NCBI RefSeq assembly: GCF_000783395.1
Contig: NZ_JSFK01000008.1
Coordinates: 1 to 32,217 of the forward strand
Direction: 5' to 3'
Origin: Pseudomonas chlororaphis
GTDB taxonomy: Bacteria; Pseudomonadota; Gammaproteobacteria; Pseudomonadales; Pseudomonadaceae
DNA length: 32,217 nt
The notes under the pieces are model-generated. The model was given only the letters and a program-made list of their open reading frames with translations, ran no database searches and was not told where the DNA came from. Both the position numbers and the translations under genes were made by a program. Positions 16,082 through 23,290 of the stretch are shown piece after piece; position 1 is the stretch's first letter, and every line of letters begins with the position of its first letter.

Positions 16082-16095
16082 TCTGCAAGAAGCGC

Positions 16096-17451
16096 TTAAA
16101 CGAACAGCGACAACAGCAGGATAAAGCCCAACGCAACGATGGAGAGGATGGTTTCCATCGCCGTCCAGGTCTTGAACGTCTCGGCCACGGTCATGTTGAA
16201 GTATTGCTTCACCAGCCAGAAACCGGCGTCGTTCACGTGGGACAGAATCAACGAACCGGCGCCGGTAGCGAGTACCAGCAACTCACGGTTAACGCCCGGA
16301 ATCATCCCCACCACCGGCACGACAATGCCCGCGCCGGTAATGGTCGCCACAGTTGCCGAACCGGTCGCGATACGGATCACCGCCGCCACCAGCCACGCCA
16401 GCAGGATCGGCGAAATCTGCGCGCTGACCGCCATGTGGCCGATCACATCGCCCACACCGCTGGTCACCAGCATCTGCTTGAAGCCGCCGCCAGCACCGAT
16501 GATCAGGATGATCGCGGCGGTTGGCGCCAGGCTCGCATCGAGCCACTTGAGCATTTGCTGGGAACCGATGCCCTGCTTGTGGCCGAAGGTGTACAGCGAC
16601 AGCAGCAACGCCAGCAGCAGTGCCGAGATCGGGTGACCGATCATGTCCATCCAGGTGCGGAAGAAATGACCGTCCGGCAGCGCCACGTCAGCGAAGGTTT
16701 TCAGCAGCATCAGGAACACCGGCAGCAGCACGGTGATCAGGGTGATGCTGAAGCTCGGCAGCGTGGTCGAGTCGTCGTTTTCACGGGCCAGTTGATCGAC
16801 CAGTTCCTGATTCGGGTGACCCGGAATGTGCTTGGCGATAAACGTACCGAAGATAGGACCGGCAATGATCGCGGTCGGCAGCGCAACGATCAGACCATAA
16901 AGAATGGTCTTGCCGATGTCAGCGCCGAACACGCCGATGGCCAGCAGCGGGCCCGGGTGCGGTGGCACCAGACCGTGTACCGCGGACAGGCCGGCGAGCA
17001 GCGGGATACCGATCTTGATGATCGACACGCCGGTGCGACGCGCAACGATGAACACCAGTGGAATCAGCAGAACAAAGCCGATTTCGAAGAACAGCGGGAT
17101 GCCGACAAGGAACGCGGCAAACATCATCGCCCACTGGACTTTGTCTTTACCGAACGCCCGGATCAGGGTCTGGGCGATCTGATCCGCCCCGCCTGACTCG
17201 GCCATCATTTTGCCGAGCATCGTGCCGAGCGCGAGGATGATGCCGACGAACCCGAGCACGCCACCGAAGCCGTCCTGGAACGCTTTGATGATGGTGCCGA
17301 TCGGCATGCCCGACGTCAGGCCGAGGAACGCGGCGGCGATGGTCAGGGAAATGAACGGGTGAATCTTGAATTTGGTGATCAGGATAATCAGGCCGATTAC
17401 CGTGACCACTGCATCGAGCAGCAGGAACGTCTCATGGGACATGCCAAACAT
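16096..17451 (-). CDS. gntT: Gluconate permease, GntP family
   Basis: A 451-residue inner-membrane permease with about 12 to 14 helices and the GntP family pattern: MMAESGGADQIAQTLI, GIPLFFEIGFVLLIPLVFIV, and LSAVHGLVPPHPGPLLAIGV (about residues 155-175). It imports gluconate by proton symport. ATG at 17451 has an AGGAG ribosome binding site. It is 82 bp downstream of gntK on the same strand, and that gap contains a copy of the putative GntR operator (17509-17522), so it may have its own regulated promoter as well as reading through from gntK. A terminator shared with alaC lies beyond the stop. Confidence 0.95.
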   Translation of the reverse strand: MFGMSHETFLLLDAVVTVIGLIILITKFKIHPFISLTIAAAFLGLTSGMPIGTIIKAFQDGFGGVLGFVGIILALGTMLGKMMAESGGADQIAQTLIRAFGKDKVQWAMMFAAFLVGIPLFFEIGFVLLIPLVFIVARRTGVSIIKIGIPLLAGLSAVHGLVPPHPGPLLAIGVFGADIGKTILYGLIVALPTAIIAGPIFGTFIAKHIPGHPNQELVDQLARENDDSTTLPSFSITLITVLLPVFLMLLKTFADVALPDGHFFRTWMDMIGHPISALLLALLLSLYTFGHKQGIGSQQMLKWLDASLAPTAAIILIIGAGGGFKQMLVTSGVGDVIGHMAVSAQISPILLAWLVAAVIRIATGSATVATITGAGIVVPVVGMIPGVNRELLVLATGAGSLILSHVNDAGFWLVKQYFNMTVAETFKTWTAMETILSIVALGFILLLSLFV

Positions 17452-17508
17452 TGGGGGTGTCTCCTGGATTGTTGTTGTTATTAAAGCGGGTTAAACAGAA
17501 GTCGGGAG

Positions 17509-17522
17509 GACAGCGCTATCTC
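17509..17522. promoter_or_regulatory. Putative GntR operator, gntT copy
   Basis: GACAGCGCTATCTC shares GACAGCGCTA with the two sites upstream of gntK/gntR (GACAGCGCTACCTT at 18086 and 18238) but differs at three of the last four positions. It is 58 bp before the gntT start, suggesting separate GntR control of gntT. Confidence 0.55.
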
Positions 17523-17533
17523 TTTCAACACAC

Positions 17534-18067
17534 TCATACCGCCTGCTTCAGACCGTGGGCCTGCCACCAGACATGAGCCTGGGACGCCAGTTCTTCAACG
17601 CTGTGGATCGAAGCATTCAGTGCCAAGGTCAACGGCTCGCCCTTCGGCGACTCGAGGGTGGCGAACTGGCTTTCGATCAACGTGGCCGGCATGAAGTGGC
17701 CCGGACGATGGGACACACGTTCAGCGGCAACTTCAGGGGTCAATTCAAGAAACACGAAACCCAGGCCCGGCAAGGCACTGCGCAACACTTCGCGATAACT
17801 GTGTTTAAGGGCCGAGCAGGTCAGCACCGGGCGTTTGCCCGATGCATCGACACGACGCAGTTCATCGCACAGGCTGTCGAGCCAGCCGGCACGGTCGTCG
17901 TCGTTCAGGGGGATCCCCGCGCTCATCTTTTCGATGTTCGCGGCCGGATGGAAAGTATCGCCTTCAATGGCAGTGGCGCCGCTCAATTGGCACAGGGCCT
18001 CGCTGACGCACGTCTTGCCGCAACCGGCAACGCCCATGATGACCAGGGCGGTGATGGGATGACTCAT
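17534..18067 (-). CDS. gntK: Gluconokinase
   Basis: A 177-residue P-loop kinase. The Walker A motif is GVAGCGKT (residues 12-19), with EGDTFHPAANIEKMSAGIPL (about 35-54) and DDDRAGWLDSL, the diagnostic gluconokinase stretch. TCSALKHSYREVLR and HRPGHFMPATLIESQFATLE follow in the expected order. It phosphorylates D-gluconate with ATP to 6-phosphogluconate, feeding the Entner-Doudoroff pathway in the cytoplasm. ATG at 18067 with a GAGG ribosome binding site. It is divergent from gntR, and putative operator GACAGCGCTACCTT (18086-18099) lies 18 bp before its start codon. Confidence 0.96.
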   Translation of the reverse strand: MSHPITALVIMGVAGCGKTCVSEALCQLSGATAIEGDTFHPAANIEKMSAGIPLNDDDRAGWLDSLCDELRRVDASGKRPVLTCSALKHSYREVLRSALPGLGFVFLELTPEVAAERVSHRPGHFMPATLIESQFATLESPKGEPLTLALNASIHSVEELASQAHVWWQAHGLKQAV

Positions 18068-18085
18068 ATAACACCTCAGCGCGCA

Positions 18086-18099
18086 GACAGCGCTACCTT
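18086..18099. promoter_or_regulatory. Putative GntR operator, gntK side
   Basis: GACAGCGCTACCTT occurs identically at 18238-18251. Reverse-complemented it is AAGGTAGCGCTGTC, containing the AAG-N-TAGCGCT core I recall for the P. aeruginosa GntR operator. It sits 18 bp before the gntK start, where bound repressor would block transcription. Confidence 0.8.
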
Positions 18100-18237
18100 T
18101 GCTAGCTATGACTCTAGTGCACAGGCAGAAGTTGCCGACGCCTTCTTGTCGTTTTTTTGGGTTGCAGCAGGTTTGTTCCCAACACCAAAAAGCGAAGATC
18201 AGGCAGGACCTCGCTTACGCATTTACAGCTGCATCAG

Positions 18238-18251
18238 GACAGCGCTACCTT
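18238..18251. promoter_or_regulatory. Putative GntR operator, gntR side
   Basis: An exact second copy of GACAGCGCTACCTT, 32 bp before the gntR start codon, consistent with autoregulation. The two copies are 152 bp apart in the same orientation, near a whole number of helical turns, so looping is possible. Confidence 0.8.
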
Positions 18252-18283
18252 AGTGCCTTGATTTTTGTTTGGCAAGCCGCCCG

Positions 18284-19315
18284 ATGACCTCCCCTAAAAA
18301 CGATAAAAACACTCGCACCACCGGCCGTCCCACCCTCAATGAAGTTGCCCGCCTGGCCGGTGTCAGCCCGATTACCGCCTCCCGCGCCCTGCGTGGGGTT
18401 AGCACCGTGGCCACCGAACTGGTGGAAAAAGTCCAGAAAGCCGCCCTCGAACTCAACTATGTCGTGAACCCCGCCGCCCGCGCTTTAGCCTCGGCGCAGA
18501 GCCATTCGGTGGTGGTGTTGGTACCGTCGCTGTCCAACCTTTTGTTTATCGACACGCTGGAAGCCATTCATCGGGTGCTCACGCCCAAAGGCTTCGAAGT
18601 ACTGATCGGTAACTTCCACTACTCGCGCGATGAAGAAGAAAACCTGCTGCGCAACTACATGGCCTATCAGCCCCGCGGTTTCCTGTTGACCGGATTTGAT
18701 CGCACGGAAAGTTCGCGGCGGATGATCGAGGCGAGCAACATTCCCTGCGTGTACATGATGGAGCTGGACAGCGCCGCCGGGGTGAATTGCGTCGGCTTCT
18801 CGCAGCTCAGTGCCGGTGAAACGGCGGCCGAGCATTTGCTCTCACGTGGACGCAAGCGTCTGGCTTACATTGGCGCGCAGCTCGATCAGCGCACTTTGTT
18901 GCGTGGTGAAGGTTTTCGCAAAGCGCTGCAGAAGGCCGGGCGTTATGACCCGGATCTGGAAGTGCTGACGCCTCGCTCTTCATCGGTGGGCTTGGGCGGG
19001 GAACTGTTTATGCAATTGCTCGCGGCGCATCCGGATGTTGATGCGATCTTCTTTGGTAACGACGATTTGGCGCAGGGCGCTTTGCTCGAAGCATTACGCA
19101 ATGGCATCAAGATTCCTGAGCAAGTGGCGATTCTTGGTTTCAACGACTTGCCGATGTCCGAACACATGGTGCCGCGCCTGAGCAGCATCAACACCCCGCG
19201 TGAAGCGATCGGACGCCGCGCGGCGGAGCAGATGCTGACGTTGATGGCCGGTAACAGCGTCGCGCGCCCGGTGGAAGACATGGGCTTTGAACTGAAGATC
19301 CGCGAAAGCACCTGA
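18284..19315 (+). CDS. gntR: LacI-family gluconate repressor GntR
   Basis: A 343-residue LacI/GalR repressor. The N-terminal helix-turn-helix and hinge are at about residues 15-65 (TLNEVARLAGVSPITASRAL, YVVNPAARALAS). A periplasmic-binding-protein-like effector domain fills the remainder (VVVLVPSLSNLLFIDTLEAI, FGNDDLAQGALLEA, FNDLPMSEHMVP). By position it represses gntK, gntT and itself and is released by gluconate or 6-phosphogluconate. Start ATG at 18284; a TTG five codons upstream is possible but adds nothing recognisable. It is divergent from gntK with two perfect operator copies between. Confidence 0.94.
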   Translation: MTSPKNDKNTRTTGRPTLNEVARLAGVSPITASRALRGVSTVATELVEKVQKAALELNYVVNPAARALASAQSHSVVVLVPSLSNLLFIDTLEAIHRVLTPKGFEVLIGNFHYSRDEEENLLRNYMAYQPRGFLLTGFDRTESSRRMIEASNIPCVYMMELDSAAGVNCVGFSQLSAGETAAEHLLSRGRKRLAYIGAQLDQRTLLRGEGFRKALQKAGRYDPDLEVLTPRSSSVGLGGELFMQLLAAHPDVDAIFFGNDDLAQGALLEALRNGIKIPEQVAILGFNDLPMSEHMVPRLSSINTPREAIGRRAAEQMLTLMAGNSVARPVEDMGFELKIREST

Positions 19316-19353
19316 CCCTTCACAAATGCTGAGTTGAAACACAACCCTTCACC

Positions 19354-19465
19354 GATCGTTCCCACGCTCTGCGTGGGAATGCCTCAACGGACGCTCCGCG
19401 TTCGGCTTTTGATGGGACGCAGAGCGTCCCGGGCTGCATTCCCACGCAGAGCGTGGGAACGATCA
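19354..19465. repeat. Intergenic inverted repeat (family D)
   Basis: GATCGTTCCCACGCTCTGCG on the left and CGCAGAGCGTGGGAACGATC on the right, with an internal GGACGCTCCGCG / GACGCAGAGCGTCC pair. Its final TCA (19463-19465) is the reverse-strand TGA stop codon of the LysR gene at 19463-20347, so the repeat ends that gene. Confidence 0.92.
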
Positions 19466-20347
19466 ACCGCCCAACAATTCGACGAGGGCATGCGCACCCT
19501 TCTGCAATGGCTGGCTCTTGAGCCACACCGCATGCACCGGCATCACCAGACCGTTTTCGATGTTGCGGAAGTTCAGGCACTTCAGCCGCCCGGACTCGAT
19601 CCGCGACTGCACCACCGACAGCGGAAAATTGCCCCAGCCCAATCCCGCCTCGACCATTTCCATCGCCGTCTCAAGACTGTCGGTGCGCCAATACGACTCC
19701 GCCACCAACGGCCGCGTCTCACTGATCGGCAAGTCCCGGCTGGCGACGATGATCTGCCGCACATGCACCAGATCTTCCAGAAACAGGTCCTGCTGCCCCC
19801 GTAACAACGGGCTGTCCGCCGCCAGCGTAGCGATCATCCGTTCGCTGCCGACAAACTGAAAACGCTCCAGCACGTTCATGCTCAATCCGGCGAACGCCAG
19901 GCACACGCTGACCCGGCCGCTGTGCAGCATCGCCAGCACATCATCCTGCGGCGCGGTCAGCACCTCGATATCGAGCAGCGGATGACGCTCGGCGATCAGC
20001 TTGATTGCCGCCAGCAAACGCCGGCGGTCGATGTCCGCGACCACACCGATCGACAGCTTGCTCTCCAGTCCCAACGACAGTTCCACCGCATGCACTTGCA
20101 ACTGCTTGAGTTGCTCGGCGATCAGCCGCGCATGCGGCACTAGCGACAGCGCCATCGCCGTGGGTTGCGGTTCGCGATGGCTGCGGTCGAACAGCAGATA
20201 ACCGAGTTCGGCCTCAAGGTTGCCAATGCTCATACTGACGGCGGAAGGCACCCGACCCAATGCGCGAGCCGCTGCCGAAAACGAGCCGCGTTCAATCACG
20301 GCAAGAAACAGCTCGATGCTGTCGCTGTTGAAATTCACCCTAAACAC
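19463..20347 (-). CDS. LysR-family regulator of the second PACE gene
   Basis: A 294-residue LysR regulator. The helix-turn-helix is at about residues 8-66 (SFSAAARALGRVPSAVSMSI) and the effector domain at about 90-290, including EMVEAGLGWGNFPLSVVQSR. The start is ATG at 20347. It is divergent from the PACE transporter at 20460-20900; two T-N11-A boxes (20351-20363 and 20383-20395) lie between. It therefore probably activates that exporter and represses itself. Its TGA stop codon is the last three bases of the family D repeat. It resembles the LysR protein at 8017-8871 in length and motif positions. Confidence 0.93.
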   Translation of the reverse strand: MFRVNFNSDSIELFLAVIERGSFSAAARALGRVPSAVSMSIGNLEAELGYLLFDRSHREPQPTAMALSLVPHARLIAEQLKQLQVHAVELSLGLESKLSIGVVADIDRRRLLAAIKLIAERHPLLDIEVLTAPQDDVLAMLHSGRVSVCLAFAGLSMNVLERFQFVGSERMIATLAADSPLLRGQQDLFLEDLVHVRQIIVASRDLPISETRPLVAESYWRTDSLETAMEMVEAGLGWGNFPLSVVQSRIESGRLKCLNFRNIENGLVMPVHAVWLKSQPLQKGAHALVELLGG

Positions 20348-20350
20348 CTA

Positions 20351-20363
20351 TCAATAGAATTGA
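20351..20363. promoter_or_regulatory. LysR box 1 of the second PACE pair
   Basis: TCAATAGAATTGA is a perfect dyad (5-3-5) that also satisfies T-N11-A. It lies 3 bp from the LysR start codon. A related box lies 32 bp away centre to centre at 20383-20395. Confidence 0.6.
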
Positions 20364-20382
20364 AAGTAGCTGACTTTTTCTT

Positions 20383-20395
20383 TCAGCCCTATTGA
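20383..20395. promoter_or_regulatory. LysR box 2 of the second PACE pair
   Basis: TCAGCCCTATTGA shares the outer TCA...TGA of box 1 and the T-N11-A spacing. Both boxes carry flanking CTTTCA/TTGAA sequence. Two boxes about three helical turns apart are typical of a LysR recognition site and activation site. Confidence 0.5.
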
Positions 20396-20459
20396 AGCTA
20401 TCTTTCGCCGCCTTCGCCAGTCCCGCTGGCCACAAACGGCAAGAAAGAGGCAACTCCCC

Positions 20460-20900
20460 ATGCAAGGTGTCAAACGCAAACTGGTCTACGTGTCGCTCTA
20501 CGAAGTGATCGGCATGACCTTCTCCGCCCTCGGCCTGGCGCTGTTGTCCGGCACCTCACCGGGCAGCACCGGGCCGTTGGCGGTGATCATCACCACCATC
20601 GCCGTGACCTGGAACTTCATTTACACCTCGTTGTTCGAGCACTGGGAAAGTCGGCAGATCTCTCGTACGCGCACGGTGAAACGACGCATCGCCCACGCCG
20701 TCGGCTTTCAACTGACGCTGATCGTGTTCCTGATTCCGTTGATCGCGTGGTGGATGAACATCAGTCTGGTGCAGGCGTTTCTGCTGGATCTGGCGTTGAT
20801 CATTTTCATCCCGTGCTACACGTTTGCCTTCAACTGGCTGTTCGACCGGATCTTCGGACTGCCGGCCTCGGCGTTGCCAGATTCGGCGGCTGCGGCATAA
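20460..20900 (+). CDS. PACE-family efflux transporter (second copy)
   Basis: A 146-residue four-helix protein with two transmembrane-pair repeats (about residues 10-65 and 75-130). The helix 1 Glu is E15 (SLYEVIGM), and WNFIYTSLFEHWE follows helix 2 as in AceI. The second repeat reads HAVGFQLTLIVFLIPLIAWW, with Gln where the first copy in this window (7490-7927) has Glu (HALLFEGG). It ends in an Ala-rich tail. It is expected to export a cationic biocide or polyamine by proton antiport; the substrate is unknown. ATG at 20460 follows AGAAAGAGGCAACTCCCC, with GAGG about 9 bases away. It is divergent from its LysR regulator. Confidence 0.9.
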   Translation: MQGVKRKLVYVSLYEVIGMTFSALGLALLSGTSPGSTGPLAVIITTIAVTWNFIYTSLFEHWESRQISRTRTVKRRIAHAVGFQLTLIVFLIPLIAWWMNISLVQAFLLDLALIIFIPCYTFAFNWLFDRIFGLPASALPDSAAAA

Positions 20901-20935
20901 ATCGTTAATTCGTAAACAAATATTGCGAGGAATCA

Positions 20936-20957
20936 GCGGTTTACCCGGTTAAACCGC
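20936..20957. promoter_or_regulatory. Hairpin between the PACE and MFS genes
   Basis: GCGGTTTA-CCCGGT-TAAACCGC is a perfect 8-6-8 hairpin without a T-tract, 35 bp after the PACE stop and about 68 bp before the MFS start. It may end the PACE transcript or serve as an operator. Confidence 0.35.
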
Positions 20958-21025
20958 CGATATTCACAATCCGTTAACTCCGATAGCAGGCTAAGCTTTT
21001 CCATCAATAAAAAATGGACCCGCCC

Positions 21026-22450
21026 ATGACTGCTCACGCCCCCGCCGCCGCGCAAAGCGACGGCATCGACCCGATCCGCGCCGCCCAGGTGTCCGCCCGC
21101 ATCGATCGCCTTCCGGCGGTCGCGACGATTTGGCGCTTGGTGGCGCTGCTGTCGATCGGTGGTTTTTTCGAACTCTACGACCTGTTCCAAACTGCCTACA
21201 TCAGCCCCGGGCTGATTCGCGACGGCATCTTCGCCACCGGCAATCAGGGCGTGTTCGGTTTCTCCGATCAGGCAGCGTTTGCTTCGGCGACGTTCCTCGG
21301 CCTGTTCCTCGGCGCCAGCCTGCTCAGCCCGTTGGCGGATCGCTTCGGCCGCCGCGCGATCTTCACCTTCGCCTTGGTCTGGTACACGCTGGCGACGGTG
21401 TTGATGGGGATTCAGAGTTCAGCGCTGGGCATCATCTGCATGCGCTTTCTGGTTGGCATCGGTCTGGGTATCGAACTGGTGACCATCGACGCCTACCTCT
21501 CGGAACTGGTGCCCAAACGCATGCGCAGCTCGGCCTTTGCCTTCGCGTTTTTCATACAGTTCCTGTCGGTGCCGGCCGTGGCGCTGATGTCGTGGTGGCT
21601 GGTGCCGCAAGCGCCGTTCGGCATCAGCGGCTGGCGCTGGGTGGTGTTGGCCAGCGCGGTGTTTGCGCTGTTCATCTGGTGGCTGCGCAAGCGTCTGCCG
21701 GAATCGCCGCGCTGGCTCGCGCAGCATGGCCGCTTTGATGAGGCCAACCGAATTCTCGACACTATCGAGGCTCGTTGCGAGAGGGATCACGGTAAACCGC
21801 TGGACGCCCCCGAAGCCGTTCCGGTCGACGTCGAAGGCAAGGGTCGTTTCGCCGATATCTGGCAACCGCCGTATCGTCGTCGCGCGTTGATGCTGATTGT
21901 CTTCCACATTTTCCAGGCGATCGGTTTCTTCGGTTTCGGCAACTGGTTGCCGGCGCTGCTCTCCGGCCAGGGCGTCAGCGTCACCCACAGTTTGATGTAC
22001 GCCTTCATCATCACCCTCGCCTACCCGCTCGGGCCGCTGCTGTTCGTGAAGTTCGCCAACCGTTTCGAGAACAAGTGGCAGATCGTCGGCTCGGCCCTCG
22101 GCGCGATGACCTTCGGCACCTTGTTCGCCTTGCAGACCAGCGCGTTCGGGCTGATTTTCTGCGGGGTGATGATCACCTTCTGCAACGCCTGGTTGAGCTT
22201 CAGTTATCACTCGTACCAGAGCGAACTGTTCCCGACCAACATCCGCGCCCGCGCTGTGGGTTTCTGTTATTCGTTCAGTCGCTTGTCGACGGTGTTCAGC
22301 AGTCTGTTGATCGGCCTGTTTCTCGACAACTTCGGCACACCGGGAGTGTTGGCATTTATCGTCAGCAGCATGCTGATCGTGATGTTGACCATCGGCTGGT
22401 TCGGCCCGCGTACACGCAATCTGGCGCTGGAGAACATTGCCCATCGCTGA
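21026..22450 (+). CDS. MFS transporter, metabolite:proton symporter type
   Basis: A 474-residue, 12-helix major facilitator protein. Diagnostic motifs are GASLLSPLADRFGRRAIFTF (helix 2-3 loop, about residues 95-115), FLVGIGLGIELVTIDAYLSELVPKRMR split across about 148-175, and RLPESPRWLAQHGRFDEANR after helix 6, which together place it in the sugar-porter or metabolite:H+ symporter group. The substrate cannot be assigned. The ATG at 21026 is used; an ATG at 21014 (four codons earlier) is equally possible and neither has a strong ribosome binding site. A compound hairpin follows directly after the stop. Confidence 0.9.
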   Translation: MTAHAPAAAQSDGIDPIRAAQVSARIDRLPAVATIWRLVALLSIGGFFELYDLFQTAYISPGLIRDGIFATGNQGVFGFSDQAAFASATFLGLFLGASLLSPLADRFGRRAIFTFALVWYTLATVLMGIQSSALGIICMRFLVGIGLGIELVTIDAYLSELVPKRMRSSAFAFAFFIQFLSVPAVALMSWWLVPQAPFGISGWRWVVLASAVFALFIWWLRKRLPESPRWLAQHGRFDEANRILDTIEARCERDHGKPLDAPEAVPVDVEGKGRFADIWQPPYRRRALMLIVFHIFQAIGFFGFGNWLPALLSGQGVSVTHSLMYAFIITLAYPLGPLLFVKFANRFENKWQIVGSALGAMTFGTLFALQTSAFGLIFCGVMITFCNAWLSFSYHSYQSELFPTNIRARAVGFCYSFSRLSTVFSSLLIGLFLDNFGTPGVLAFIVSSMLIVMLTIGWFGPRTRNLALENIAHR

Positions 22451-22451
22451 G

Positions 22452-22501
22452 GGTGGCAACGGTCATCCTCTGCCGCTTATCGGCAAGGGATGACCGCCAC
22501 C
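22452..22501. terminator. Compound 3-prime stem-loop after the MFS gene
   Basis: GGTGGC (22452-22457) and GGTCATCC (22461-22468) pair with GGATGACC (22488-22495) and GCCACC (22496-22501). This gives a 14-bp stem with a 3-nt bulge, topped by a TGCCG/CGGCA stem-loop (22471-22485). There is no T-tract, so it is more likely a transcript-stabilising or Rho-related 3-prime structure than an intrinsic terminator. Confidence 0.5.
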
Positions 22502-22605
22502 AACACCTGACTGACGAACAACTTGTTGAAATAAAAGGATTCATTCAGAAGGCACGGTAATTGCTCCGCTACGCCAGTCAGCAATTAACTACAGGTCCAC
22601 ACATC

Positions 22606-23151
22606 ATGTTGATCAGTGCCAAACAACAGCAAATCATTCATCTGCCAAAAGCGCTGAATGACGATGCGACGTCCACCGCTGCGGCCGGTCTGCAAGGTGG
22701 CCTGCACGGCGCCATGCTGCAAACCCTGCAAAACCAGACCCAGGCGCAAACCGCCGAAGCCACCGCCAAGGTGCAGGACTCGGCCACGCAGATCGCCACC
22801 CAGCAAGTCAGCGAAGCCACACGCATCAGCGACAACGTCGACGAAGCGTTCGCCAAGACCCGCGTCAACCTGCAAGCCACCGATGCCACCACGGCCTCGG
22901 CAAAATCCGCCACCGATGAATTCAAGGACTACATGAGCAAGACGCCGGAACAGCGTCTGCGCGACAGTATCCTGCAGTCGATGGGGCTGACCGAAGATGA
23001 CATCAAAGCCATGCCGCCGGAGAAACAACTGGCCGTCGGCAAAGAGATCGCCGAGCGCTTGCAGGACAAGATGAAGTTGGCGCAGGCGGAGAAAGACAAC
23101 GATGTGAAGGACAGCGACAAGCAGGCGGACAAGTTTCTCGCTGCGCTCTGA
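22606..23151 (+). CDS. Uncharacterised Ala/Gln/Thr-rich protein
   Basis: A 181-residue protein with no signal peptide or membrane segment. The first 120 residues are rich in Ala, Gln, Thr and Asp and look helical (QIATQQVSEATRISDNVDEA). The last third has a more ordered motif, KTPEQRLRDSILQSMGLTED, then DIKAMPPEKQLAVGKEIAER, of a type seen in other proteobacterial hypothetical proteins. It ends in a charged helix. I do not recognise a function. ATG at 22606 is used; an in-frame TTG at 22561 is possible. A family A repeat begins about 32 bp after the stop. Confidence 0.75.
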   Translation: MLISAKQQQIIHLPKALNDDATSTAAAGLQGGLHGAMLQTLQNQTQAQTAEATAKVQDSATQIATQQVSEATRISDNVDEAFAKTRVNLQATDATTASAKSATDEFKDYMSKTPEQRLRDSILQSMGLTEDDIKAMPPEKQLAVGKEIAERLQDKMKLAQAEKDNDVKDSDKQADKFLAAL

Positions 23152-23182
23152 GACCCCGCATTCCTGGCTACCGCACGGTATC

Positions 23183-23278
23183 CCTGTAGGAGCTGCCGAA
23201 GGCTGCGATCTTTTGATCTTGCTTCCAACAACGAATCAAAAGATCGCAGCCTCGTTCCACTCGACAGCTCCTACAGGC
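23183..23278. repeat. REP-type hairpin (family A), diverged right arm
   Basis: The left arm (CCTGTAGGAGCTGCCGAAGG start) is canonical, but the right arm reads CAGCCTCGTTCCACTCGACAGC where CAGCCTTCGGCAGC is expected, so the two arms no longer pair in the middle. It lies between convergent genes. Confidence 0.85.
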
Positions 23279-23290
23279 CACTTAGTGGAA

